Below, piece after piece: positions 30,776 to 39,693 of a stretch of DNA of 64,000 bases; positions within the stretch are counted from its first letter, which is position 1; the number at the start of each line of letters is the position of its first letter. Below the pieces are notes generated by a model, which did not search any database, was not told the DNA's origin, and was given only the letters and a program-made list of their open reading frames with translations. This DNA is from Rhizobiaceae bacterium. Lineage in GTDB: Bacteria > Pseudomonadota > Alphaproteobacteria > Rhizobiales > Rhizobiaceae. The stretch covers positions 310,001-374,000 of the forward strand of contig JAMLJC010000002.1 in the NCBI GenBank assembly GCA_023953845.1, given 5' to 3'. The translations under genes and the position numbers were made by a program.

Positions 30776-33226
30776 ATGAACGAAGCCGTCAAAGCCACGA
30801 ACATCCAGGACGCGAAACCGATCATCGAGATCGAGAACCTCTCGATCTCCTTCTTCACCCGCAAGGGCGAAATCCCCGCCGTGATGGATTTCTCCTGCAA
30901 CGTCATGCCCGGCGAAGCGATGGGCATCGTCGGCGAGTCCGGCTGCGGCAAGTCCACCGTGTCGCTCGGCATCATGCGCGACCTCTCCAACATCGGGAAG
31001 ATCATCGGCGGCCGGATACGCTTCAAGGGCAAGGACATGGGCGAGATGTCCGAGGAGGAGCTGCGCTCCATCCGCGGCAACGAGATCGCCATGATCTACC
31101 AGGAGCCGATGGCGTCGCTGAACCCGGCCATGAAGATCGGCCGGCAACTGATGGAAGTGCCGATCCTGCACGACAAGGCGTCGAAGGAAGAGGCCTACAA
31201 TCGCGCGCTGGAAATGGTGCGCGCCGTGCGCCTGCCGGACCCGGAGCGCATGATGCGCTCCTATCCGCACCAGCTATCGGGCGGCCAGCAGCAGCGCATC
31301 GTCATCGCCATGGCGCTGTTGTCGAAACCCGCGCTGCTGCTGCTCGACGAGCCGACGACCGCGCTCGACGTGACTGTCGAGGCCGGCATTGTCGAACTGG
31401 TGAAGGGGCTCGGCGAGAAGTTCGGCACGTCGATGATTTTCGTGTCGCACAATCTCGGCCTGATCCTCGAAACCTGCGACCGCATCACCGTCATGTATTC
31501 CGGCGAGGCAGTGGAGACGGGCAAGATCGAGGATGTCTTCGACCGGATGCGCCACCCTTATACGCAAGGGCTCTTCCGCTCGATCCCGCTGCCGGGCGCC
31601 GACAAGAACTCGCGGCCGCTGATCGCCATCCCCGGCCAGTTGCCGCTGCCGCAGGAGCGGCCGAAGGGCTGCAATTTCGGACCGCGCTGCCATCATTTCG
31701 TGGAGGGCGTCTGCAACGCGGCCGAAATCCCGATGATCCCGGTCGAGGGGCATGAGGGCCATTTCTCGCGCTGCGTCCGCTTCAACGAGATCGACTGGTC
31801 AGAAGTGCCCGCCGGCGCCGACAAGAAGCACGAGCCGGTGAAGCCGGGCGCGCCGGTGCTGAAGATCGACAATCTGAAGAAATACTACAAGGTCGCCGCT
31901 AACGAGATCTTCGGCGGCGGCGAGACCCGCGTCGTCAAGGCCAACGAATCGATTTCGTTCGAGGCGCGCGAGTCCGAAACGGTGGCGATCGTCGGTGAAT
32001 CCGGCTGCGGCAAGTCCACGCTGGCCAAGGTGCTGCTCGGACTGGAGACCGCAAGTTCCGGCACGGTCGCGCTCGGCAATGGCGAGATCCAGTCGACCGG
32101 CATCGAACAGCGCGACGTGCAGACGGTGTCGTCGATCCAGATGGTCTTCCAGAATCCGTTCGACACGCTCAATCCGAGCCATTCGGTCGGCTCTCAGATC
32201 ATCCGCACGCTGGAAAAGTTCGGCGTCGGCAAGACAGCCGCGGATCGCAAGAAGCGCATGTTCGAACTGCTCGATCTGGTGAAACTCCCGCGCGCCTTCG
32301 CGGAGCGGCGTCCGCGACAGCTTTCCGGCGGCCAGAAGCAGCGCATCGGCGTGGCGCGCGCCTTCGCCGGTCAGGCCAAGGTGGTGGTGGCCGACGAGCC
32401 GGTCTCGGCGCTCGACGTGTCCGTGCAGGCGGCGGTGACCGAACTTCTGATGGACATCCAGCGCAAGAACAAGACAACCATGCTGTTCATCAGCCACGAC
32501 CTGTCGGTCGTGCGCTACATCGCCGACCGCGTCGTGGTCATGTATCTCGGCCATATCGTGGAGCAGGGGACGACCGACCAGATTTTCTCGCCACCCTACC
32601 ACCCCTACACCGAGGCGCTGCTGTCTGCGATTCCGATTGCCGACACCAGCGTCGTGAAGAAGCACATCGTGCTGGAGGGCGACATACCCTCCGCGATGAA
32701 CCCGCCGCCCGGCTGTCCCTTTCAGACGCGCTGCCGCTGGAAGAAGTTTGTGCCCGGCAACAAATGCGAGACCGAACTGCCGCCGCTGAGGGATTTGGGC
32801 GGCGGCCACAGAAGCCTCTGCTGGCTATCCGACGATGTGCTGAAGACGATGGAGCCGGTGATCAGTTTCGGTGATTCCGGAGACGCGATAGCACACGACG
32901 TGGTGCCGGAAGATCCTGCCCATGGCGCAGGTCCCGGTTATGCCGGTCCGGCTCCGAAGCGTCCGCACGGCAAGACAGCCAGCCCCGCCGCCGGCGCCGA
33001 AGCGGCTTCCGCGCAACAGGCCGAAGCACGTGCCAGGCGTCGGGCGCATGAACGTCACGACGACGATTCGGAGGATTTCGGCGCCTCGCCCGACCCGAAT
33101 TCTGATGTCGGCCCGATCTCGCCTCTGCAGGTCGGCGATGGCAGGCAGGCGGAAGATCCCGACGTCTCCTCGGCTTTCGAGGAAGATGCCGGCAAGAGCG
33201 GAAAGCCTCGCCCGACACGCCACTAG
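30776..33226 (+). CDS. Fused dipeptide-type ABC ATPase (DppD-DppF in one chain) with disordered tail
   Basis: The protein has 816 aa and contains two complete ATPase modules. Module 1 has Walker A GESGCGKST (53-61), signature LSGGQQQR, Walker B LLLLDEPTTALD and an oligopeptide C-terminal box with CNFGPRCHHF. Module 2 (from about 360) has Walker A GESGCGKST near 407, LSGGQKQR, VVVADEPVSALD and PGCPFQTRCRWKKF. From about residue 690 on there is an Ala/Gly/Asp-rich, charged, probably disordered tail unrelated to ATPase function. It energises the permeases encoded by the two preceding genes. ATG with GGGAG upstream. The fused form is common in rhizobial peptide/opine transporters; the tail is unusual. 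Confidence 0.93.
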   Translation: MNEAVKATNIQDAKPIIEIENLSISFFTRKGEIPAVMDFSCNVMPGEAMGIVGESGCGKSTVSLGIMRDLSNIGKIIGGRIRFKGKDMGEMSEEELRSIRGNEIAMIYQEPMASLNPAMKIGRQLMEVPILHDKASKEEAYNRALEMVRAVRLPDPERMMRSYPHQLSGGQQQRIVIAMALLSKPALLLLDEPTTALDVTVEAGIVELVKGLGEKFGTSMIFVSHNLGLILETCDRITVMYSGEAVETGKIEDVFDRMRHPYTQGLFRSIPLPGADKNSRPLIAIPGQLPLPQERPKGCNFGPRCHHFVEGVCNAAEIPMIPVEGHEGHFSRCVRFNEIDWSEVPAGADKKHEPVKPGAPVLKIDNLKKYYKVAANEIFGGGETRVVKANESISFEARESETVAIVGESGCGKSTLAKVLLGLETASSGTVALGNGEIQSTGIEQRDVQTVSSIQMVFQNPFDTLNPSHSVGSQIIRTLEKFGVGKTAADRKKRMFELLDLVKLPRAFAERRPRQLSGGQKQRIGVARAFAGQAKVVVADEPVSALDVSVQAAVTELLMDIQRKNKTTMLFISHDLSVVRYIADRVVVMYLGHIVEQGTTDQIFSPPYHPYTEALLSAIPIADTSVVKKHIVLEGDIPSAMNPPPGCPFQTRCRWKKFVPGNKCETELPPLRDLGGGHRSLCWLSDDVLKTMEPVISFGDSGDAIAHDVVPEDPAHGAGPGYAGPAPKRPHGKTASPAAGAEAASAQQAEARARRRAHERHDDDSEDFGASPDPNSDVGPISPLQVGDGRQAEDPDVSSAFEEDAGKSGKPRPTRH

Positions 33227-33310
33227 AATGGTATCCAGCCCGATGCTTCAATGTGATCGGACATCGCGTTGCGGCCGCTCGGTTGCCGCCCGTCGGGAGA
33301 AGAGGGTCGC

Positions 33311-34675
33311 ATGACCGGATCGGTGATCGATTTCATCGGCCGGTTTCGCCTTGAGGATGCGCCGGAGGACGTGGTCCATCATGCCCGGCGGTGCCTGCTC
33401 GATCTGATCGGCGTGGCGGCGGCGGGATCGCACATGCAGGTCAGCGGCATCGCGCGATCCGTGGCGGCGGCGCAATTCGGCGGCGAGGCGGCGGGATTCC
33501 TGTTCTCGGACGGCGCTGCCAGCGCGGCAGGTGCGGCCTTCGTCAATGCCGTCACGATCGACAGTTTCGATGCGCATGACGGCCATCCGCTGACCAAGGG
33601 TCATGCGGGTTGCGGCTCGCTGGCGGCGCTGCTGGCCTTTGCCGGCGACGGAGCGGCGATGTCGGGACGCGACGCGCTCGGTCATCTCATCCTCTCCTAC
33701 GAGATCGCGATCCGCGTCGGCATTGCGCTTCATGCGACGGCTTCGGATTACCACACCAGCGGCGCCTGGGTGGCCCTGGCGACGGCGGCGATCGGCAGCC
33801 GGGTGATGGGGCTCGGTCCCGCACAGACCCGCGAGGCGCTCGGCATTGCCGAGTATCACGGTCCGCGCAGCCAGATGATGCGCTGCGTCGACCAGCCGAC
33901 CATGGTCAAGGACGGATCGGGCTGGGGCGCGATGGCCGGCGTGGTGGCCGCCTGTCTTGCCCGCGAAGGTTTTACGGGCGCGCCAGCGGTCACCGTGGAG
34001 GCCGGAAACGTCCGCCAGTTCTGGGACGACCTCGGCAGCCGGTGGCGCATCCGCGAGCAGTATTTCAAGCCTTATCCCGTCTGCCGCTGGGCGCAGCCGG
34101 CCATGGAAGCGGCGGCAGCCCTGAAGCGCGCGCATCGTTTCGAGGCGGCGGACATCGAGGTTATCACGGTGCGCACCTTCCACGAGGCAAGCCGCCTCGC
34201 GGTCGCCGAACCCGGCTCGACGGACGAGGCCCAATACAGCCTGCCGTTCCCCGTCGCCGCATTGCTGGCGCGGGGAAGGGTCGGACCTTCCGAGATCGAA
34301 GGCGAAGCGCTGAACTCGCCCGAACTGCTGAGCCTGTCGCGGGCGGTGCGGCTGGTGGACGATGCGCGTTATTCGGCGCGTTTTCCAGCGGAGCGCTGGG
34401 CGGATGTCGAGATTCTGCTGAAGGACGGTCGATCGCTCCGGTCGGAGCCCTCGGTCGCGCGAGGCAGCGCCGAGAACCCGCTCAGCGATGTCGAGGTGAG
34501 CGAAAAGTTCCACGAACTCATGGCGGAATCCGGCTTTGCCGGGCGGGCGGGGCGCATCGAGGAGCTCGTCATGTCGCTGGAGCGCCAGCCGAGCATCGCG
34601 CCGCTGGTCGAATTGCTGACGGGGAGTGTGCGGCGCGCTGCGGAGTCCCGACCTTCAGCCGCGGCAGCCCTGTAG
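33311..34675 (+). CDS. MmgE/PrpD family protein
   Basis: The protein has 454 aa, an all-helical N-terminal domain plus a small C-terminal domain, the 2-methylcitrate dehydratase fold. Recognisable segments are ARRCLLDLIGVAAAGS, NAVTIDSFDAHDGHPLTKGH with the family's conserved D-x-H-D region, and YFKPYPVCRWAQPAMEA. Members dehydrate or isomerise small acids; PrpD proper is in the methylcitrate cycle, but no prpB or prpC lies here, so another acid is more likely. The ATG at 33311 has GGGAGAAGAGGG upstream. It follows the ABC ATPase by 84 nt, so it may act on the imported compound. Its last 21 nt overlap the convergent transglycosylase gene. Confidence 0.85.
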   Translation: MTGSVIDFIGRFRLEDAPEDVVHHARRCLLDLIGVAAAGSHMQVSGIARSVAAAQFGGEAAGFLFSDGAASAAGAAFVNAVTIDSFDAHDGHPLTKGHAGCGSLAALLAFAGDGAAMSGRDALGHLILSYEIAIRVGIALHATASDYHTSGAWVALATAAIGSRVMGLGPAQTREALGIAEYHGPRSQMMRCVDQPTMVKDGSGWGAMAGVVAACLAREGFTGAPAVTVEAGNVRQFWDDLGSRWRIREQYFKPYPVCRWAQPAMEAAAALKRAHRFEAADIEVITVRTFHEASRLAVAEPGSTDEAQYSLPFPVAALLARGRVGPSEIEGEALNSPELLSLSRAVRLVDDARYSARFPAERWADVEILLKDGRSLRSEPSVARGSAENPLSDVEVSEKFHELMAESGFAGRAGRIEELVMSLERQPSIAPLVELLTGSVRRAAESRPSAAAAL

Positions 34676-35248
34676 CTGCGCCTGATAGCGCTGCGCCATG
34701 GCTTCGGTGTCGCGCGCATATTTCTGTAGGCTGGCGTTGCTGCGCCAACTGCCGCGCCCATAGCCTCCCCAGCCGGAGTAATAGGCGAGGTAGAGGTTGA
34801 AGGCGTCGTTCTTGGCGACTCCGAACTTTTCCGCCGTCTGGGAGTGGTACCAGCCGACGAAATCGACCGCGTCGCTGAACTTGTTGCGCCGCGCGCCCCA
34901 ATTGCCCGACTCGGTCTTGTATTGCGTCCAGGTGCCGTCGAGCGCCTGCGAATAGCCATAGGCGCTTGAGGCGCGCTTGCCCGGAATGAAGCCAAGATAA
35001 TATTTGCGCGGCGGACGCGCATTGCTCTTGAAGCCGGATTCCTTGCGTACGGTCGCCATCAGCACATGCACCGGCACGCCGTATTTCTGCTCCGTGCGCC
35101 GCGCGGTGGACTGCCAGTTGTTGAACCAGCCGTCGTTCTGATCGAAGACCGCGCAGATGTCGTTGATACGGTTCGGCGCCGACGCGCACGCGGAAAGCGC
35201 GAGCATCGCGGAGACGGCTAAAACTCGACTAAAACTGTACGCACACAC
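34655..35248 (-). CDS. Transglycosylase SLT-like lipoprotein
   Basis: The protein has 197 aa. The N-terminus is a lipoprotein signal with lipobox LSAC (Cys21). The SLT-like core has VPVHVLMATVRKESGF (catalytic Glu in KESGF), SSAYGYSQALDGTWTQYKTE and NLYLAYYSGWGGYGRGSW, as in the small EMTA/SLT lipoproteins of Rhizobiales. It would cleave peptidoglycan glycan strands from the outer membrane inner face. GTG start with a weak ribosome site; a promoter is visible upstream. It overlaps the MmgE/PrpD gene tail-to-tail by 21 nt. Confidence 0.85.
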   Translation of the reverse strand: MCAYSFSRVLAVSAMLALSACASAPNRINDICAVFDQNDGWFNNWQSTARRTEQKYGVPVHVLMATVRKESGFKSNARPPRKYYLGFIPGKRASSAYGYSQALDGTWTQYKTESGNWGARRNKFSDAVDFVGWYHSQTAEKFGVAKNDAFNLYLAYYSGWGGYGRGSWRSNASLQKYARDTEAMAQRYQAQLQGCRG

Positions 35249-35268
35249 GCGAAAAGTCTTAGGCGGAA

Positions 35269-35299
35269 ATCATAAAGGGAGTCTTTCGCCAATTGTTAA
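35269..35299 (-). promoter_or_regulatory. Candidate promoter for the transglycosylase lipoprotein
   Basis: On the minus strand TTAACA (35294-35299) and TATGAT (35269-35274) are separated by 19 nt, 21 nt before the GTG start. Each hexamer is one base from consensus or close to it, though the spacer is long. Between this promoter and the methyltransferase start at 35464 there is nothing else but a possible TAAAAT -10 element at 35397-35402 for the rightward gene. Confidence 0.45.
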
Positions 35300-35463
35300 C
35301 GAATGAGGCGGCGTGCGCGCCTTACAAGGAAATACTGCGATCACGGCATTTGGTGTCGCATTGTTGATGGTTGCGATCGATCGATGCCGCCTCAGCTAAA
35401 ATCGCGTCCATGCAGGGCGCATTTCTGACAGACTGGGTACCCCGTGCCGGTTTTGATGCGCGC

Positions 35464-37002
35464 ATGACCGCACTTCGCAGCCGACGCAGCGCCGACCGTA
35501 CCCATGCAAGGACCGGTGCCGCCATTCCGCAACTGCCGCTCAGGCAGGTCGTCAATCCCTATCCGCCGATGGCGATCCTGTCGGACGACCAGATCGAGGC
35601 GATTCACGAGGCCTCCCTCCATATCCTCGAAAATTTCGGCATCGAGCTGATGAGCTCGCGCGCGCTGGCACTGTTCGGGAAGGCCGGCGCCACGGTCGAC
35701 CATGCGACCTCGAACGTCCGCGTCGATCGCGGCCTCGTGGAGCAGGCTCTGGCTACCGCCCCGTCATCCGTCACGCTGACGCCGCGAAATCCGGAACGCG
35801 CGGTCCATATCGGCGGCAACGCCATCAACTTCACACTCGTCGCCGGGCCGCCCAACGTGCACGATTTCGAGCGTGGCCGGCGGGCCGGCAACCATCGCGA
35901 CTATTGCGATCTTGTGCGGCTGGCGCAGCATTTCAACTGCATCCACATGCTGGGCAATCAGGTCTGCGCGCCGGTCGAGCTGCCGGCGACTTCGCGCCAC
36001 CTCGACACCTACTTCGCCAATCTGGCGCTGACCGACAAGGCGTTTCACGTCTCGGCCATCGGCCGGGGCAGGGCGCTCGACGGCATTTCCATGGCCGCGA
36101 TCGCGCGCGGCCTGACGCTGGACGAGATGCGCGGCGATCCGGCCGTCACCACGATCATCTCCGTCAACTCGCCGCGCCGTTTCGACGACGCCATGGCGGA
36201 CGGGCTGATGACCATGTCGGAATTCGGCCAGTCGGTCTGCGTAACGCCGTTCACGCTAATGGGCGCGATGAGCCCGGTGACGCTGGCCGGCGCGCTCGCC
36301 CAGCAAAATGCCGAGGCGCTGTTCGGCGTGGTGCTGACGCAGCTCGTGCGGCCCGGCGCGCCCGTAATCTATGGCGCCTTCACCTCCAATGTCGACATGC
36401 GATCCGGCGCGCCGGCTTTTGGCACGCCGGAGAACACCAAGGCCAATGTCGCCTCGGGACAACTCGCGCGGCGCTACGATCTTCCCTACCGTACGACGCC
36501 GGGTTCGGCTTCGAATGCGGCGGACGCGCAGGGCGCCTATGAGACGATGATGGCGCTGTGGGGGGCGGTGCTCGGCCACGGCAACCTCGTCTACCACGCC
36601 GCCGGCTGGCAGGAGGGCGGGCTCACCGCGTCGTTCGAAAAGCTCATCATCGACGTCGAGATGATCCAGCACATGATGGAGTTTTTGCGCCCGATCGAGG
36701 TGAACGAGGGCGAACTGGCGCTCGATGCGCTCGGCCGCGTACCGACCGGCGGCCATTTCTTCGGCGAGCCGCACACGCTGGAGCGCTATTCGACGGCCTT
36801 CTACCAGCCGCTGCTGTCCAACTGGCAGAATTTCGAGGCATGGCAGGAAGCGGGGGGGCTGGACGCGACCCAGCGCGCCACCCGGCTCTGGAAGAAGGCG
36901 CTGGAGGAATACCGGGAGCCGACAATGGACCCGGCCCGCCGCGAGGAACTCGAAGCCTATATGGCAAAGCGCCGCGAAGAGATTGGAGCGGGCGAACCGT
37001 GA
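35464..37002 (+). CDS. Trimethylamine methyltransferase family protein (MttB superfamily, non-pyrrolysine)
   Basis: The protein has about 512 aa and an Arg-rich N-terminus followed by VVNPYPPMAILSDDQIEAIH, the family's usual entry. MttB-like TIM-barrel segments include VAGPPNVHDFERGRRAGNHR, CVTPFTLMGAMSPVTLAGAL and QMMEFLRP-like helix QHMMEFLRPIEVNEGELAL. There is no in-frame UAG, so it is a MtgB-type member without pyrrolysine. Such enzymes move a methyl group from a quaternary or tertiary amine (glycine betaine, carnitine, proline betaine) to a corrinoid protein, though none is seen here. Start is uncertain: ATG at 35464 fits homologues, with ATG 35410 and TTG 35371 also in frame. The DMGDH-like flavoprotein follows at 37138, supporting N-demethylation. 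Confidence 0.87.
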   Translation: MTALRSRRSADRTHARTGAAIPQLPLRQVVNPYPPMAILSDDQIEAIHEASLHILENFGIELMSSRALALFGKAGATVDHATSNVRVDRGLVEQALATAPSSVTLTPRNPERAVHIGGNAINFTLVAGPPNVHDFERGRRAGNHRDYCDLVRLAQHFNCIHMLGNQVCAPVELPATSRHLDTYFANLALTDKAFHVSAIGRGRALDGISMAAIARGLTLDEMRGDPAVTTIISVNSPRRFDDAMADGLMTMSEFGQSVCVTPFTLMGAMSPVTLAGALAQQNAEALFGVVLTQLVRPGAPVIYGAFTSNVDMRSGAPAFGTPENTKANVASGQLARRYDLPYRTTPGSASNAADAQGAYETMMALWGAVLGHGNLVYHAAGWQEGGLTASFEKLIIDVEMIQHMMEFLRPIEVNEGELALDALGRVPTGGHFFGEPHTLERYSTAFYQPLLSNWQNFEAWQEAGGLDATQRATRLWKKALEEYREPTMDPARREELEAYMAKRREEIGAGEP

Positions 37003-37137
37003 TCGCAGAGCGCTCCGTTCGCCGTCAGGCGACGGATGACGGTTGCCGGATGGGGCGTAATCCTAAAGTGTCGATTCACCGCCCTCACACCCGGAATCCA
37101 GTCCTTCATCCAACCCGTTGAACGAGAATCGAAAACC

Positions 37138-39600
37138 ATGAAATTGCATGCACAGGTCGTGGTCATCGGCGGAGGCGTTGTCGGCTGCTCGGTGCTCTAC
37201 CATCTGGCGCGCGCCGGCTGGACGGACGTCGTGCTGCTGGAGCGCGACGAACTGACGTCCGGCTCCACGTGGCACGCCGCCGGCGGCATGCATACGATCA
37301 ACGGCGATCCCAACGTCGCCAAGCTGCAGAAATACACGATCGACCTTTACAAGGAGATCGAGGAGCTTTCGGGACAGGCGACCGGCGTGCACATTACCGG
37401 CGGCGTGCTGCTCGCCGCCACCGAGGCGCGGATGGACTGGCTGCGCGGAGTCGTCGCCAAGGGCCGCTATCTCGGCCTCGATCTCGAAGAGATCTCCGCG
37501 GAAGAAGCGCATCGGCTGATGCCGCTGATCGATCCAAAGCAGTTCGTCGGGGCGGTGCGCAATTCCGAAGACGGCCATCTCGACCCGGCCGGCGTCACCC
37601 ACGCCTATGCCAAGGCTGCGCGCAAGCTGGGCGCGGAGGTCGAGCGCTTCACCAAGGTGGAGGACATCAAGCGCCTGCCGGACGGATCATGGCAGGTGGT
37701 GACGAACAAGGGCAATGTGGTCGCGCAGCATGTGGTGAATGCGGGCGGCCTGTGGGCGCGCGAGGTCGGCCGCATGGTCGGGCTGGAACTGCCGGTTCTC
37801 GCCATGGAGCACATGTATCTCATCACCGAGGACATGCCGGAGGTCGCCGAGATCAACGCCTCGACCGGCAAGGAAGTGATCCATGCCGTCGATTTCGACG
37901 GCGAGCTTTACCTGCGCCAGGAGCGCGGTGGCATGCTCATGGGCACCTATGAAAGGGCGAACAAGCCGTGGTCGGAGCATGAGACTCCATGGAATTTCGG
38001 CCATGAACTGCTGGAGCCCGACATCGACCGCATCGCGCCCTCGCTGGAAGTCGGCTTTCGACACTTTCCGGCGTTCCAGAAGGCGGGCATCAAGCAGATC
38101 ATCAACGGCCCCTTCACCTTCGCGCCGGACGGCAATCCGCTGGTCGGCCCGGTGCGCGGCCTGCCGGGCTTCTGGGTCGCCTGCGGCGTCATGGCGGGTT
38201 TTTCGCAGGGCGGCGGCGTCGGTCTGGCGCTCTCCAACTGGATGATCGACGGCGATCCGGGATTCGACATCTGGGCTATGGATGTCGCGCGCTACGGCGA
38301 CTGGGCGTCGATGCGCTACACCAACGCCAAGGTGCGCGAGAACTATTCGCGGCGCTTCTCCATCCGTTTTCCGAACGAGGAGTTGCCGGCCGGCCGCATG
38401 CTCAGGACCACGCCGGTCTACGACCTTCTCTCGGCACGCGGCGCGCAGTTCGGCGTCGCCTACGGGCTGGAGGTGCCGCTCTGGTACGCGCCGGAGGGCG
38501 TGAAGGACGAGTTCTCGTGGCGCCGCTCGACCGACTTCGAGCATGTCGGCAGGGAAGTGCGCACCGTGCGCGAAGGCGTCGGCTTGTCGGAAATCTCCAG
38601 CTTTGCGAAGTATCGGGTCACCGGCCCGGGCGCAGCCGAATGGCTCGACCGGATGCTCGCCTGCAAGCTGCCCGCGCCGGGGCGCATGACGCTTGCGCCG
38701 ATGCTCAAGGAAGACGGCAAGCTGGTCGGCGATTTCACGCTGGCCAATCTGGGGCCGGCAAAATATCCGGTGACGGGCGTCCTCTCGGAATCCCCCGAAT
38801 GGATGATCTTCGGCTCCGGCATCGCCGAGCAGTACCATACGCGCTGGTTCGAGCAGCATCTGCCGGCTGACGGCTCCGTCGCCGTCGAGGCGCTGGGCCA
38901 GAAACTCGTCGGCCTGTCAATCGCAGGCCCGAAGGCGCGGGATGTTCTGGCGAAGCTTACCCGCGACGACGTTTCCAACGCCGCGTTCCCCTTTATGGCG
39001 ATCCGGCGGATGGATGCGGGCATGGCGCCCGCCATCGTCGGCCGCGTCAGCTACACGGGCGATCTCGGCTACGAGATCTGGATGGAGCCGGAATACCAGC
39101 GTCATGTCTTTCACATGGTGATGGAGGCAGGCGCGGAATTCGGCATCGGCCTGTTCGGCGGCCGGGCTCTCAATTCCCTGCGGCTCGAAAAGAACTACGG
39201 CTCGTGGGCGCGCGAATACCGGCCGATCTATGGCCCGTTGGAAGCCGGTCTCGATCGCTTCGTCGCTTACAACAAGCCGGCGGATTTCATCGGCAAGGCC
39301 GGCGCGTCGGCCGAAAAGGCAAGCGGCGGCAGGCTGCGGCTCAGGGCCTTCGTCATGGATGCGGCGGACGCCGACGTGATCGGCGACGAGGCTATCTGGT
39401 TCGGCGGCAAGGTGCAGGGCTGGGTGACGTCCGGCGGCTACGCCCACAATGCGCGGCAATCGGTGGCGCTCGGCTATGTGCCGAAGGAGATCGCCGACGA
39501 AACGGACGGCTTCGAGATCGAACTGCTCGGCAAGCGTCACGCCGCGCGCCTGCAGCCCATTCCGCTGTTCGACGCGGACATGAAGCGCTTGCGCGGATGA
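37138..39600 (+). CDS. FAD-dependent dimethylglycine/sarcosine dehydrogenase-like protein with GcvT domain
   Basis: The protein has 820 aa. The N-terminal FAD domain has VVVIGGGVVGCSVLYHLARAG, and SGSTWHAAGG places His46 where dimethylglycine dehydrogenases bind FAD covalently. An FAO_M linker and then a GcvT-like C-terminal half (from about residue 430) contain SGIAEQYHTRWFEQ, SYTGDLGYEIWM and RLEKNYGSWAREYRPIYGPL. The reaction is oxidative removal of an N-methyl group, with the one-carbon unit passed to tetrahydrofolate. It follows the MttB homologue by 135 nt, so the two may remove successive methyl groups from a betaine. ATG at 37138; the frame upstream to 37036 is not coding. Confidence 0.92.
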   Translation: MKLHAQVVVIGGGVVGCSVLYHLARAGWTDVVLLERDELTSGSTWHAAGGMHTINGDPNVAKLQKYTIDLYKEIEELSGQATGVHITGGVLLAATEARMDWLRGVVAKGRYLGLDLEEISAEEAHRLMPLIDPKQFVGAVRNSEDGHLDPAGVTHAYAKAARKLGAEVERFTKVEDIKRLPDGSWQVVTNKGNVVAQHVVNAGGLWAREVGRMVGLELPVLAMEHMYLITEDMPEVAEINASTGKEVIHAVDFDGELYLRQERGGMLMGTYERANKPWSEHETPWNFGHELLEPDIDRIAPSLEVGFRHFPAFQKAGIKQIINGPFTFAPDGNPLVGPVRGLPGFWVACGVMAGFSQGGGVGLALSNWMIDGDPGFDIWAMDVARYGDWASMRYTNAKVRENYSRRFSIRFPNEELPAGRMLRTTPVYDLLSARGAQFGVAYGLEVPLWYAPEGVKDEFSWRRSTDFEHVGREVRTVREGVGLSEISSFAKYRVTGPGAAEWLDRMLACKLPAPGRMTLAPMLKEDGKLVGDFTLANLGPAKYPVTGVLSESPEWMIFGSGIAEQYHTRWFEQHLPADGSVAVEALGQKLVGLSIAGPKARDVLAKLTRDDVSNAAFPFMAIRRMDAGMAPAIVGRVSYTGDLGYEIWMEPEYQRHVFHMVMEAGAEFGIGLFGGRALNSLRLEKNYGSWAREYRPIYGPLEAGLDRFVAYNKPADFIGKAGASAEKASGGRLRLRAFVMDAADADVIGDEAIWFGGKVQGWVTSGGYAHNARQSVALGYVPKEIADETDGFEIELLGKRHAARLQPIPLFDADMKRLRG

Positions 39601-39693
39601 GCGGTGTGCGGCGGGCTGCGTTGAGCCTGTCCGCGCGACCTTGACGCACGGGGGGGGAGTGTCCAGAAAGTCTGGTGCAACCGGGGGCGACGC

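Noticed and set aside
35371..37002. Possible pyrrolysine-containing MttB
   Set aside because: The gene is open from start to stop without an in-frame TAG, so pyrrolysine is not used.
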